Shown here: in pieces, positions 26,061 through 35,038 of the stretch | Layout: every line of letters starts with the position of its first letter | Position numbering within the stretch: position 1 is the first letter of the stretch | Origin: Desulfopila aestuarii DSM 18488 | GTDB lineage: Bacteria > Desulfobacterota > Desulfobulbia > Desulfobulbales > Desulfocapsaceae | Length of the DNA: 64,000 nt | Assembly (NCBI GenBank): GCA_945863875.1 | Contig: CAMBBS010000001.1 | Span: forward strand, 211,993 to 275,992 | Reading direction: 5' to 3' | Translations under genes and position numbers: made by a program | Notes under the pieces: generated by a model | Databases searched by the model: none | What the model was told of the DNA's origin: nothing | The model's input: the letters and a program-made list of their open reading frames with translations, nothing else

Positions 26061-27266
26061 CTAGACAACCGAGGCAATCTTGAAAATCGGCAGATACATG
26101 GCGACGACAAGACCGCCGATCATCCCGCCTAGAAATACCATCATGAAAGGTTCGATCATGGCCGTCAGATTTTCGACCGCCTGGTCAACCTCCTCATCAT
26201 AGAAATCGGCAATTTTTTCCAGCATGGCGTCGAGTGCCCCAACGGTTTCCCCGACGTTGATCATTTGTACGACCATATTGGGGAACACCCCGCATTCCTC
26301 GAGGGGTTCGGCGATCGGCCGTCCTTCGGCTATGGAATCACCAACCCTGAAGACCGCCTTTTCAATAACCTTATTGCCGGCGGTTTTGGCGACAACCTGC
26401 AGCGCCTCGAGAATAGGCACACCACTTTGGAGCATGGTGCTGAGTGTTCTGGTAAATTTGGCCACGGCTACTTTTCGCAGCAGAATGCCGATAACCGGGG
26501 TATTAAGCAATCCTTTGTCTATCGAGAATCTGCCCTTTTCCGTGCCGTAAATTTTTTTAATTATCATAACCACAAAAAAGAGTGCCATGACGATGTACAT
26601 AATATTATTCTTAAAAAATTCACTGAGATTAACCACAATTTGCGTCGGCACCGGCAGCGTGGAGCCAAAATCTTCAAACATTTTTGAGAAAACCGGAACA
26701 ACAAAGACCAGGATGATGACCAGGATGAGCAAGGAAATTGCCAGACAGATGGTCGGGTAGGTCATGGCGCCTTTGATCTTCTTTTTCAGGGCCATGGATT
26801 TTTCCATGAACGTGGCCAACCGGCCAAGGATGGTGTCGAGGATACCACCGGTTTCACCCGCCTCGATCATGTTGGTGAACAGGTTGTCGAAGACCTTCGG
26901 CTTTTTGCGCATTGAGTCAGCTAGGGTTGACCCGGCCTCGACATCTTGCCTGATTTCCCCCAGGGCCGTTTTAAAGGTCGGGTTGCTTTGCTGTTTCTCC
27001 AGAATTTCGATGCCCTGGACCAGAGGAAGACCGGCATTGATCATCGTTGAGAGCTGTCTGGTGAAAATAACGATGTCTTTCCCTGAAACCTTGGGTTTGA
27101 AGATGGAGATATTGGCAAAGAGATCCTTGGGCTTTTCCTTTACAACCGGGTTGGAAATTCTTAACCGTTTGACCTGGGCCAGTGCCGCTGCCGGGTCGGG
27201 AGCGTCCAGTTCTCCCTTTCTGTTTTCACCGTAAGAGTTTTTTCCCTTCCATATATACACAGGCAT
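26061..27266 (-). CDS. pilC: Type IV pilus inner-membrane platform protein PilC (GspF family)
   Basis: 401 residues. Two GspF domains of about 120 residues: FTRQLSTMINAGLPLVQGIEIL (first) and FTRTLSTMLQSGVPILEALQVV (second), three membrane helices (LAISLLILVIILVFVVPVF, YIVMALFFVVMII, MMVFLGGMIGGLVVAMYLPIF). Forms the platform that the PilB/PilT motors act on. Usually pilBTC are together; here no pilB, pilT or regulatory gene flanks it. Confidence 0.92.
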   Translation of the reverse strand: MPVYIWKGKNSYGENRKGELDAPDPAAALAQVKRLRISNPVVKEKPKDLFANISIFKPKVSGKDIVIFTRQLSTMINAGLPLVQGIEILEKQQSNPTFKTALGEIRQDVEAGSTLADSMRKKPKVFDNLFTNMIEAGETGGILDTILGRLATFMEKSMALKKKIKGAMTYPTICLAISLLILVIILVFVVPVFSKMFEDFGSTLPVPTQIVVNLSEFFKNNIMYIVMALFFVVMIIKKIYGTEKGRFSIDKGLLNTPVIGILLRKVAVAKFTRTLSTMLQSGVPILEALQVVAKTAGNKVIEKAVFRVGDSIAEGRPIAEPLEECGVFPNMVVQMINVGETVGALDAMLEKIADFYDEEVDQAVENLTAMIEPFMMVFLGGMIGGLVVAMYLPIFKIASVV

Positions 27267-27614
27267 TGTCGTCTCCGATTTAGCGGATATCTTCGTTGAA
27301 AAACATCAGTTCTTTGTGGAAATACACATACCAAATAATTTCGATTGTATATCAGGATTTTCCAGAATACAAGCCCGGACACGTTTTCGTGATATTCATT
27401 TTGCAGCAAAGAAAGATAGAGGGACGATGCGATGGTGGCGATTCAATTATGACCGGCCGGGCAACAAAAAAAGCTTGTCTACATTAATCTGCCTTGGTAT
27501 ACTAAAAAATTGCTAAATATTTGTCTATGTCAGTCGTCGGCTTGCCGCGACTGTTGTTTCTGGCGCGAGTGGTTGGTGCGCCGGTAAGTGATTGACCGAT
27601 TGGAGAATAAATAC
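27267..27614. other. Intergenic region between pilC and the PxxKW gene
   Basis: 348 bp. Holds the promoter at 27475-27503 and probably the pilC promoter on the other strand. No further gene or RNA structure recognised. Confidence 0.5.
27475..27503 (+). promoter_or_regulatory. Sigma-70-type promoter upstream of the PxxKW gene
   Basis: -35 TTGTCT (27475-27480), 17-bp spacer, -10 TATACT (27498-27503). Predicted 5' leader about 105 bases. Confidence 0.55.
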
Positions 27615-27860
27615 ATGAAGAATCAGGCCACAGTAAATTACAGTGATGGTCGTTTCCAGCCTGTTATAGATAAGTGCGAAGGGTGTGGACGTATCGTTGA
27701 ACAGGAAGAGGTGCACTACTGCAAAAGCTATCTCTATCCGGCAGCGAAATGGAAGTTGGGTTTTTGTAATTTCGCTACCCACGCAAAGCCGGAAATTAAT
27801 GTAATCAAGGTCCGCATCAACCCGTTGAAGGCGGCCAAACGAGCTTCCAAAAGAAAATAG
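27615..27860 (+). CDS. PxxKW-family cysteine-rich protein
   Basis: 81 residues from ATG 27615, preceded by GGAG. Four Cys in two groups (CEGCGR and HYC...FC) and the PAAKW motif that names the family, then a basic tail (AAKRASKRK). Probably a small zinc- or Fe-S-binding cytoplasmic protein; function unknown. Known mainly from sulfate-reducing Deltaproteobacteria, which supports the taxonomic call. Followed by a terminator, so monocistronic. Confidence 0.75.
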   Translation: MKNQATVNYSDGRFQPVIDKCEGCGRIVEQEEVHYCKSYLYPAAKWKLGFCNFATHAKPEINVIKVRINPLKAAKRASKRK

Positions 27861-27878
27861 TTCTCTGGTTTGCAGGGT

Positions 27879-27914
27879 AAAAGGGATCTCTACGCAGGCA
27901 GATCCCTTTTTTTT
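27879..27914 (+). terminator. Rho-independent terminator after the PxxKW gene
   Basis: Arms AAAAGGGATCT / AGATCCCTTTT with a 10-base loop and a run of eight or more T. Also lies at the end of the convergent yggS gene. Confidence 0.8.
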
Positions 27915-27938
27915 GTACCTAGCGTATCGTTTCGCTGG

Positions 27939-28622
27939 TCAACGCTGGCCGAAAATTGCTGTACCGACTCGGACGATAGTTGCCCCCTCTTCAATGGCGA
28001 TGTGAAAATCGCTTGACATGCCCATCGACAGTTCCGGTTTTTCAATCGCTGGAAAGAGTCCCTTGTGCATAAGTTTTTCTGCCAGCAGCCGTAGATTTCG
28101 AAAAAACGGCCGCGACAGTTCCGGATTTTCCACCAGCGGTGGCATAGTCATCAGGCCGCACACCCGTATATTCGATAAAGTATTCAACTGCATGAGCAGC
28201 TCTTCTGTTTCACTGCTTTTCACGCCGGCCTTCTGGGTATCGTCGCCGATATTTACCTGAATAAGCACGTCCATGGTCTTGTCGAGGGCCTGGAGATGGC
28301 TGTTCAAGGCCTTGCCGAGTTTCAGGCTATCGACGGTTTCGATCATGTCGCAGGTTGCTGCGGCTATCTTGGCTTTATTGCTTTGTAGATGGCCGATAAA
28401 ATGAAAGATGACCGCAGGCGGGGTCTGGTCTCTTTTGGCCTGTACTTCCTGAATGTAATTCTCGCCAAAAATTATCTGACCGGCGGCATATGCCTCGCTT
28501 ATTGCAGCGGCAGGGAAACGTTTGGAGACCGCTACCAGTCGAATATCATCCGGAGACCTGCCGGCCTTGATGGCCATGTCGGCTATTTTTTCCTTAATTC
28601 TCTGAATATTTTCTGCAATCAT
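27939..28622 (-). CDS. yggS: YggS-family pyridoxal phosphate homeostasis protein
   Basis: 227 residues. Alanine-racemase-like barrel with PLP lysine in LVAVSKRFP, GENYIQEVQAKRD, HFIGHLQSNKAK, LSMGMSSDFHIAIEEGATIVRVGTAIFG. Buffers free PLP and influences amino-acid metabolism. Follows tatD by 8 bp on the same strand, so co-transcribed. Confidence 0.93.
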   Translation of the reverse strand: MIAENIQRIKEKIADMAIKAGRSPDDIRLVAVSKRFPAAAISEAYAAGQIIFGENYIQEVQAKRDQTPPAVIFHFIGHLQSNKAKIAAATCDMIETVDSLKLGKALNSHLQALDKTMDVLIQVNIGDDTQKAGVKSSETEELLMQLNTLSNIRVCGLMTMPPLVENPELSRPFFRNLRLLAEKLMHKGLFPAIEKPELSMGMSSDFHIAIEEGATIVRVGTAIFGQR

Positions 28623-28630
28623 GGCAAGAA

Positions 28631-29467
28631 TCAGCTCCTGTTGAATTTGAAAAGGTTTTCAGCATTGGCCGTGGTCTGGCTGGCGAGTAGCTCGATATCT
28701 ATTCCTCGAAGTTCGGCAATTTTTTTTGCGGTATACAATAAATAAGCGGGCTCATTGCGTTTGCCTCGGTATGGATGGGGGGCGAGGAAGGGTCCATCCG
28801 TTTCCAGGACCATCGACTCAAGGGGGATTTCACGGACCACTTCATGCAAAACAGCGGCGTTCTTGAAGGTCACGACACCTGGAATCGAGATCAACATCCC
28901 AAGGTCTAAAACTTTGTGTGCAAAAGCGGTATCCCCGGAGAAACAATGCATAATTCCCCCGTAATCGAGAGGCCTTGCCTCCCTGAGGATGTTGATGGTA
29001 TCGTCGTTGGCCTCTCTGTTGTGGACAATTACCGGGAGTTTAAGCGCGTGGGCCACATCCAGCTGTCTTTTGAAATGGGTTCGCTGATGGGCTGGGTCGG
29101 AATATTGCTTTACGTAATCCAGACCGATCTCGCCAAAACCAACAATGTACTTTGCATGATCGAGGTAGAGCTGTTCCAGTTCGGTATAGTCGCGGGCGTG
29201 GAGATTGTCGACGTCATGCGGATGAATGCCGATGGTGGCTGATACCTGCGGATACCGGCGGGCAATAACGACAGCTTCCCTGGAGCTGGGCAGATCAATG
29301 CCAATGGTAATGATTCTATGGATATGGCTGGCCAATGCCACATGCAGCACCTTTTCCAGATCGTCACCATAGGCGGTCATGTCCAGATGACAGTGTGTAT
29401 CAATGAATTGACAAGACGCAGCGAGCTGTGGCAGGTCGTTGTCTCGAGGTTGCAGATTAGGGTTCAA
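28631..29467 (-). CDS. tatD: TatD-family metal-dependent DNase
   Basis: 278 residues, TTG start at 29467 supported by GGAGGA 7 bases upstream. Metal ligands present: FIDTHCHLD, GFGEIGLDY (Glu), VHNREAN, HCFSGD and ETDGPFLAPHPYRGKRNEP (Asp). 3'-5' exonuclease family used in DNA repair and quality control. First gene of the tatD-yggS pair. Confidence 0.92.
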   Translation of the reverse strand: MNPNLQPRDNDLPQLAASCQFIDTHCHLDMTAYGDDLEKVLHVALASHIHRIITIGIDLPSSREAVVIARRYPQVSATIGIHPHDVDNLHARDYTELEQLYLDHAKYIVGFGEIGLDYVKQYSDPAHQRTHFKRQLDVAHALKLPVIVHNREANDDTINILREARPLDYGGIMHCFSGDTAFAHKVLDLGMLISIPGVVTFKNAAVLHEVVREIPLESMVLETDGPFLAPHPYRGKRNEPAYLLYTAKKIAELRGIDIELLASQTTANAENLFKFNRS

Positions 29468-29813
29468 AAGAAATTCCTCCGCCTTTATTGAGCAAAATCA
29501 CAGGAAGCTGTGGTTTACGATTTTCCATCAACGTGCAGTGGTAGCAGTTGAAAATACCATAGTAACAACATTTACCGGTGATTTTCCGGTGCAATGAAAT
29601 TAGACCAGAAAAATAAAATATATCTTCATATCGCTAAAAATCTATCATATAGTGGTAAGAGAAATATCATGACACATTGACTTTTGTGTTTCGATAGCAT
29701 GTACTATAAAAATACGATTACAGATACCTTGCAAAGATTAAAATATTTATTTTTTCATTGTCCTTCGAAAAAAGCTGATACCAGCGACCAACATTTACGA
29801 TGAGGTTTGTGGC
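29468..29813. other. Divergent intergenic region tatD / roadblock gene
   Basis: 346 bp, AT-rich. Contains the promoter at 29677-29705 for the roadblock-MglA operon. No gene or structured RNA seen. Confidence 0.45.
29677..29705 (+). promoter_or_regulatory. Candidate promoter of the roadblock-MglA operon
   Basis: -35 TTGACT at 29677-29682, 17-bp spacer, -10 TGTACT at 29700-29705. The only convincing pair in the gap. Confidence 0.4.
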
Positions 29814-30212
29814 ATGAATTACGGGATCGTCAGTCAAGAGCAACTCGAGCAGATAGATGTGATTTTGTCAGATAAACTGATAAAACTCGGTGTTGATTGT
29901 GTCATTATCATAGACATGGCTGGAAATATTATTACGGCAAAAGACAACGGCGAAAGCAAGTATGACGTCTATTCCTTTGCTGCATTGGCGGCTGGTAATT
30001 TTGCCACGGTTGATGCCATGGCCAAACTCGTTGGGGAGCAGGAGTTCTCACTGCTGTTTCATAAGGGGCAGGATTCCAACATACACTTCAGCAAAATCGA
30101 CGACGAGCTTCTGCTGATTTCTATGTTCGGCAAAGACATCTCCCTGGGCTTTCTTCGCTTGAACGTCGTGGATGTCATTGAAAAAATAAGGAATATATGG
30201 GACAGGAAATAG
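29814..30212 (+). CDS. Roadblock/LC7 domain protein (MglB-like)
   Basis: 132 residues, one roadblock/LC7 domain: IDVILSDKLIKLGVDCVIIIDMAGNII, FAALAAGNFATVDAMAKLVG, ELLLISMFGKDISLGFLRL. Such proteins act as GTPase-activating partners of MglA-type small GTPases, one of which is the next gene (87 bp downstream). Homodimer expected. Longer at the N-terminus than the minimal fold by about 15 residues. Confidence 0.85.
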   Translation: MNYGIVSQEQLEQIDVILSDKLIKLGVDCVIIIDMAGNIITAKDNGESKYDVYSFAALAAGNFATVDAMAKLVGEQEFSLLFHKGQDSNIHFSKIDDELLLISMFGKDISLGFLRLNVVDVIEKIRNIWDRK

Positions 30213-30299
30213 ATCCAGGCCGCTTGTTGCCCGGATGCCTCGGGCTGGGTACGCATTGGCCTGATTTTTCTGAATGGAAAAACGAGAGGGAGTGAAACG

Positions 30300-30905
30300 T
30301 TGAGTTTTATCAACTTAAAGGACAAAGTTGTTCAGGTGAAGGTAGTGTACTACGGACCCGGGCGGTGCGGGAAAACAACCAATCTTGAATATATTAACCG
30401 CACGTACCGTAAACAGATCGCCTCCGAGATGGTGAGCCTGAAGACACACGGGGACAGGACGTTATTTTTTGATTTTCTGCCGTTTGATATGGGAAAAATT
30501 AAAGGCTATGATATAAAAATTCAGCTCTACACCGTGCCGGGACAGGTCAAATATAATGCAACTCGAAAACTGGTGCTGAGAGGCGTGGACGGCATCGTCT
30601 TTGTCGCCGATGCGATGGAGAAGCAGCGCGAAAAAAATATTCGCTCTTTAAATCAGCTGCATGAAAATCTTCAATCGTACAAGGAGAGTATTTTCAGGAT
30701 ACCTCTCGTCATGCAGTACAACAAAGTCGACCTAAAAGAACACGGAATCCCCATTCTTCCGACCTCCGTGCTGGAAAAAGATCTCAACAGCCGACTGAAG
30801 GTACCTTACTTTGAGGCAAGTGCGATTACCGGATATAATGTTGCCGCGACCCTGAAGAAAATTATCTCTTCCTCGGTGATTTCCATACAGAAAAAATTAC
30901 TCTAG
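30300..30905 (+). CDS. MglA-like small Ras-family GTPase
   Basis: 201 residues, TTG start with GGGAG upstream. P-loop GPGRCGKTT at residues 19-27, G3-equivalent TVPGQVKYN, and NKVD near residue 140 (QYNKVDLKE). The MglA-type TVPGQ replaces the DxxG of Ras. Controls polarity, motility or complex assembly in Myxococcus and relatives. Context: roadblock partner upstream, and a 919-residue acidic protein 8 bp downstream, likely its effector. Confidence 0.88.
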   Translation: MSFINLKDKVVQVKVVYYGPGRCGKTTNLEYINRTYRKQIASEMVSLKTHGDRTLFFDFLPFDMGKIKGYDIKIQLYTVPGQVKYNATRKLVLRGVDGIVFVADAMEKQREKNIRSLNQLHENLQSYKESIFRIPLVMQYNKVDLKEHGIPILPTSVLEKDLNSRLKVPYFEASAITGYNVAATLKKIISSSVISIQKKLL

Positions 30906-30913
30906 AGAGAGCT

Positions 30914-33673
30914 GTGGTGAAACAGTATACCGAAAACCAATATGACGACGATTTAACTGTTGGAACAGATGACTACGATGATTCATATTACACAGGTTCG
31001 GTTGATCTTTTCGAATTTTCAAACGACGAAGAGTCGCCGATCAGTCGGTTAAAAAGCCTCATCCTGTCGATAGATTGGGAGATAACGGATGACATCCTCA
31101 TGCAATTTAATGAGGAACTGTTAGATCTTCGGGATATCTGGGCCAATGAGAAAATAAATCTGGTTTATGTCCAGGCGCTGGAAAAAATAAGCAAATATAT
31201 TTATCAAAAGAAGGCCGATTCTCATCCCAGTGCCATCAAGCTGCTCCTCACGCTCTATCATAATCTTGAGAAAATCGTTTCCTCGTTTGATCTCACCGAA
31301 GAGCAGAAAAAGGAAATCCTGCTGGAAGACGTCAAAAGATTTGAAAGTCTTAAACGTCATATTAGTCAACACACCGAGAGTGTGGATAAAACGCGGCTCG
31401 CAGAACGGTTTCCAGGGATAAAGATCGAGGGAAATGATCAAAAAAAAGATCTCCTGAATCTCAAGGCCATCGTCCTCGGCATTGATTGGGAGATCACTGA
31501 TGAAGATCTCAATCAGCTGCGGCAGGAAGTTGTCCGCCTTGAGGAGAAGTTTGTCGACAGCAGACCGAAACTTATACTTTTACAGGGCATCGGCACCCTT
31601 GGGGCTTACATAAAACTGAAAAAGGGCGATGCCCATGCCGACGCCTTCACAATATTACATCTCTTTTACGAGAGTCTCGAAAAAATAGCTGCCACCGCCA
31701 TGAACCTGGCAGAGGAAAAGGCTATTCTTTTTCCGGCGGTGGAAAAATTTAACTCCTTTAAAAAGCTGTTAGGCTCAACCATTGCCCCCGAGGCGATCAG
31801 CCGGGCTGACGAAGAAACAGAAGAGGATGAAAGCCCATCCGATGGAGTGATAGCACCGGCTTTTGCCGATCTCCCCGAAGAAATCATTGGTTTCCAGGCG
31901 GAAGAAGAGGCAAAAACTCTCGGTTTGACGACTTCCGATACTATCGATGATCATGTTGAAAGTTTTTTCATGGGGCAGGACTGGCCAGGCCCTGATGCCC
32001 CCGTGGCTCGTGACCGTGCCGCTGCGGCTCGGAGAATAAATACCGAAGCTGCTCTCCAGGGCGTCGATGTCGAGACAGATGATGAGGATGATTTCGATGG
32101 CGGCGGGCCGCTGGCAGGCGGGACGATTGCTGCTGCGTTAAGCTCGGCGATTGATGACAGGCCATCATTTTCTCGCCAGGAGGAAGTGGCGCGGGACGAA
32201 GGGCTGCAGGAGGGGGGGCTGTGCACTCTTGAGGAAAGTGCAGAGCTGTTGCCTGCAGAAGAGCAAGGACGGGAAAGCGCTCTGGATTTCGATTTTGTCG
32301 ATGAGGGGCAAGAGAGCGTAGGGCCCGATTTCCGTACATTGGATAGAGATATTCTTCTGCAGGGGGTGGATGTTGAAACCGAAGCGGATGATGATTCCGA
32401 TGAAGAAGCCCTGCCGTTGATGGGCGGAGAACTGGCTCCGGCCCTTGCTGAAAATGATGAGGTGAGTATCTATGATGCCGCAACATTAGAGATTTCTCCC
32501 GAAAACAACATTGTTGACGATGAATTTGCCGGGACGTTGGGTGGCTTCTTCGACGAAGAAATCGAATCACACCTCATGGCCGCACCCAAGATGGAAGATA
32601 TCATTTCCGAGGCCGAGGTCGAGCCGGAAGACCGGGAAGAGGCGTTGGCCTTTGTCGCGGAAGTGCAACGGGAACAAAGCCCGAGTGGGTCGGTCGATGC
32701 CAGCGGTCTTGACAGGGTTACGCAGGAGAGTTCGGCCGACGATATTCCTTTTAAAGAATCGCCGCCCGCCCGTTTAGCGGAAGGGGATTCAGACGAAGAT
32801 TTCACCGGCAGCATCGACGAGCAGCTCAATTCCTTTTTCGATCTTGGTGCAGATGGTGAAGAAACGCTGGCGGTTACTTCACTTGAGGATGCAGCCGGGG
32901 AGGGTGTCGCCGCTCTATCAGCAAACGATGTTGAGGAAGAAGAGGTCATTTTTGAACTGGTCGAAGAAATCGACCAGTCGGTTGCTCCTGAACAGGACCG
33001 TGGCACAAGGGAACAAAGGCCCTCCGGCGACTTGTTCGAGGCTGAGGCTTCCCGTTTACCCTCGGCATGGTACGCCGAAGTGGAAGGGGAGGAGGCCGAG
33101 AAGTTTCTGCAGACATCCCCGCTGCATCCGGTGCCGGACGTCGCCGATGATGTGTATGGACCATTGCGCACCTGCGTCGATTCGCTTGGTATTGAACTCG
33201 ATGCTAAAGTTATTCAGGGCCTTTGGCGGGAGATCGAATCTCTGCAGCAGAACCTTATCGACAAGCCGCTGGAAAAAACCTTCTTGCAGCTGCTGGCAAC
33301 CATTACACGGCATATTGATCGGAATCGTTATGATTCTGAAAGCGATGCATATGTTCTGCTGCGATCTGTTTGTGCCGGATTGACCGCCTTGCAGGAGGAC
33401 GATGTCCAGCATAACCAGGAAATGCTGCTCGCGGAAACAGAAAAAGTCTTGAAATGGCAGGAGGAACTCCTGCTCGAGCAGATCGGAAAAAATGAAGCGG
33501 ACTTGACGCTTGGTGGCCCGATCCTCACCGGTCAGCAGGATGAGTATACCGATTTTGATGAACTGGCGGAGGGTACAAAAACACACAGTGATGATCTCAA
33601 ACAGGAAATTTCATCGCTACGCCGGAATCTGCAGCATGAAATTGCCGAGCTGCAGAAGGAATTGAAAAGGTGA
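30914..33673 (+). CDS. Large acidic repeat protein in the MglA operon, unknown function
   Basis: 919 residues, GTG start. Three helical repeats of about 100 residues are visible: about 40-145 (LILSIDWEITDDILMQF), 182-285 (IVLGIDWEITDEDLNQL) and 750-850 (LGIELDAKVIQGLWREI). They share the order helix-[ED]xLxxLxxLQxIxxYIxxxKxDxxxxAxxLLxxxYxxLxxI. Between them lies a very acidic low-complexity stretch with two copies of LQGVDVET (near 381 and 482) and three short FF motifs (ESFFMG near 350, GGFFDEE near 545, NSFFDLG near 640). The C-terminus is a coiled coil (LKQEISSLRRNLQHEIAELQ). No membrane segment. Probably a scaffold or effector for the GTPase; this is inference from the operon. Confidence 0.7.
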   Translation: MVKQYTENQYDDDLTVGTDDYDDSYYTGSVDLFEFSNDEESPISRLKSLILSIDWEITDDILMQFNEELLDLRDIWANEKINLVYVQALEKISKYIYQKKADSHPSAIKLLLTLYHNLEKIVSSFDLTEEQKKEILLEDVKRFESLKRHISQHTESVDKTRLAERFPGIKIEGNDQKKDLLNLKAIVLGIDWEITDEDLNQLRQEVVRLEEKFVDSRPKLILLQGIGTLGAYIKLKKGDAHADAFTILHLFYESLEKIAATAMNLAEEKAILFPAVEKFNSFKKLLGSTIAPEAISRADEETEEDESPSDGVIAPAFADLPEEIIGFQAEEEAKTLGLTTSDTIDDHVESFFMGQDWPGPDAPVARDRAAAARRINTEAALQGVDVETDDEDDFDGGGPLAGGTIAAALSSAIDDRPSFSRQEEVARDEGLQEGGLCTLEESAELLPAEEQGRESALDFDFVDEGQESVGPDFRTLDRDILLQGVDVETEADDDSDEEALPLMGGELAPALAENDEVSIYDAATLEISPENNIVDDEFAGTLGGFFDEEIESHLMAAPKMEDIISEAEVEPEDREEALAFVAEVQREQSPSGSVDASGLDRVTQESSADDIPFKESPPARLAEGDSDEDFTGSIDEQLNSFFDLGADGEETLAVTSLEDAAGEGVAALSANDVEEEEVIFELVEEIDQSVAPEQDRGTREQRPSGDLFEAEASRLPSAWYAEVEGEEAEKFLQTSPLHPVPDVADDVYGPLRTCVDSLGIELDAKVIQGLWREIESLQQNLIDKPLEKTFLQLLATITRHIDRNRYDSESDAYVLLRSVCAGLTALQEDDVQHNQEMLLAETEKVLKWQEELLLEQIGKNEADLTLGGPILTGQQDEYTDFDELAEGTKTHSDDLKQEISSLRRNLQHEIAELQKELKR

Positions 33674-33717
33674 TTATCCATGATTCTCCGGTAAGAACAA
33701 ATACCATCGAGTAGTGC

Positions 33718-33750
33718 AAAGGGTTATCTCTTTTTGGGGTAGCCCTTTTT
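33718..33750 (+). terminator. Rho-independent terminator after the MglA operon
   Basis: Arms AAAGGGTTA / TAGCCCTTT (one G-T pair), 13-base loop, then T-run. Lies just after the acidic-protein gene and before the end of the convergent cytochrome b gene. Confidence 0.6.
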
Positions 33751-33762
33751 CCTGTGAGGCGC

Positions 33763-34641
33763 TTATCGATGCCAGGCGATATAGGACAACACAGCGTAGC
33801 CGCAAAGGGACAGGCCCATCGCTATGACGATAATGCGAAAATGCCGATTGGCCGGGTGAGCTGAAAACAAAACAATAAGAAAGAGCAGCGGTGTGATGAC
33901 TCCAGCGATGAGCGTAGGAAAATAGCGCAGCAGCTCCTGAAGACCGAGAAAAAACCACGGCCCTGATATATAGCTGGTGCCGAGGCGGTCCGGTTCAAAT
34001 GGGGCGGAAATGAAAACGGAAAAGACCAGTATTGCCGCGACAAGAGGCAGATAGTCACGAATGTTGATGCGGTAGGTGCGTAAATGATTCCAGGCAAAGA
34101 TCAGCAGGAGAAGATCGAGGGCGATGACATGGTGGATATACACTTTTCTCAAGCCGTTGTCAGACAAGGAAAGAAAAAGGTCATTGAGGGAAGATCCAAA
34201 AACAGGTATGGCCAGCATAATATTTTCAGCGATTAACCCTGCTGAAGAGCCGGTATTGTCTCCTCTCAGGACATAGCCGGTAAAGAGCAGCAAGAGGATG
34301 AGGGGAAGGCTGCCGATCAGCCGGGCCCATTCCAGCTTGCTGTAGGTTGACGTTTTTTCGTAAATAGCCAGCAAATGAAAACAACAAAAGAAAAAGAAAA
34401 ACTGGCTGGAAAAGAAATGTAATGCCCGAAAAAACCGGCCGTAGGGTGCGAGCAGGTCAATCGCCGTTGTTGAGTAGAACGGATTGAGATAATCATACTG
34501 CAAACCGACGATGATGCCCGAAAGAAGAGAAATGTAGAAAGCTATCAGTGTCCAGGCACCCCATTTGCGTTCTTTGAAGGCAACAAGATATTGGACCAAG
34601 ACGGTGAGGGGTCGACCAAGAGCCTTAGGTAGTGACAACAT
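33763..34641 (-). CDS. Cytochrome b (b6-type), partner of the Rieske protein
   Basis: 292 residues from ATG 34641, which overlaps the Rieske gene's 3' end by 17 bp; the longer frame would read through the Rieske gene. Two His pairs lie on two helices: HFF..FHLL (13 residues between) and HHVIALDLLLLIFAWNH, placed as the heme ligands of cytochrome b. Further helices extend to a PWFFLGLQELLR segment that resembles the Qo-site region of the C-terminal domain. About seven to eight membrane helices. Quinol oxidation with the Rieske subunit; no cytochrome c gene adjacent. Confidence 0.82.
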   Translation of the reverse strand: MLSLPKALGRPLTVLVQYLVAFKERKWGAWTLIAFYISLLSGIIVGLQYDYLNPFYSTTAIDLLAPYGRFFRALHFFSSQFFFFFCCFHLLAIYEKTSTYSKLEWARLIGSLPLILLLLFTGYVLRGDNTGSSAGLIAENIMLAIPVFGSSLNDLFLSLSDNGLRKVYIHHVIALDLLLLIFAWNHLRTYRINIRDYLPLVAAILVFSVFISAPFEPDRLGTSYISGPWFFLGLQELLRYFPTLIAGVITPLLFLIVLFSAHPANRHFRIIVIAMGLSLCGYAVLSYIAWHR

Positions 34642-35038
34642 AGAGTGGTTCGTCTTGTCTTTTTTCGACTGGAAAGAAGGTGAGCGGTTTTTGGGCCGGG
34701 CCCTTGACGACTTCTCCTGTTTCGACATGAAAACGGCTCTGATGGCAGGGGCATTCGAGAATGTCCTCTTCTTCAAGATAGTTCAGTTTGCAGCCTAAAT
34801 GGGTACATTTTCGCGACAGTGCCCAGCATTTATCCTCGCGGTCGAAGAGTATAAAACCGGTATTGACCAAAAAACCGGCCGCCGGTACCGGTTTGTCGAT
34901 GTTTATATACGTTGGCTTTTTGGGAATCTTAAAGCCGACAAATTGCAAAACAGGATACAAAAAAGCTAACGCCCCCAAAAGAGTTAAAAACTTTCTTCTC
35001 GAAGGGTTCTTTTGTTGTGCCCAGCCTGTTTTTTTCAT
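34625..35038 (-). CDS. Rieske [2Fe-2S] protein
   Basis: 137 residues. Twin-arginine signal anchor SRRKFLTLLGALAFLYP at the N-terminus; cluster motifs CTHLGC and CPCHQSRF are both intact. The start overlaps the coaD stop (ATGA). Together with the b-type cytochrome gene downstream it makes a minimal bc-like quinol:acceptor oxidoreductase, oriented to the periplasm. Confidence 0.9.
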   Translation of the reverse strand: MKKTGWAQQKNPSRRKFLTLLGALAFLYPVLQFVGFKIPKKPTYINIDKPVPAAGFLVNTGFILFDREDKCWALSRKCTHLGCKLNYLEEEDILECPCHQSRFHVETGEVVKGPAQKPLTFFPVEKRQDEPLYVVTT

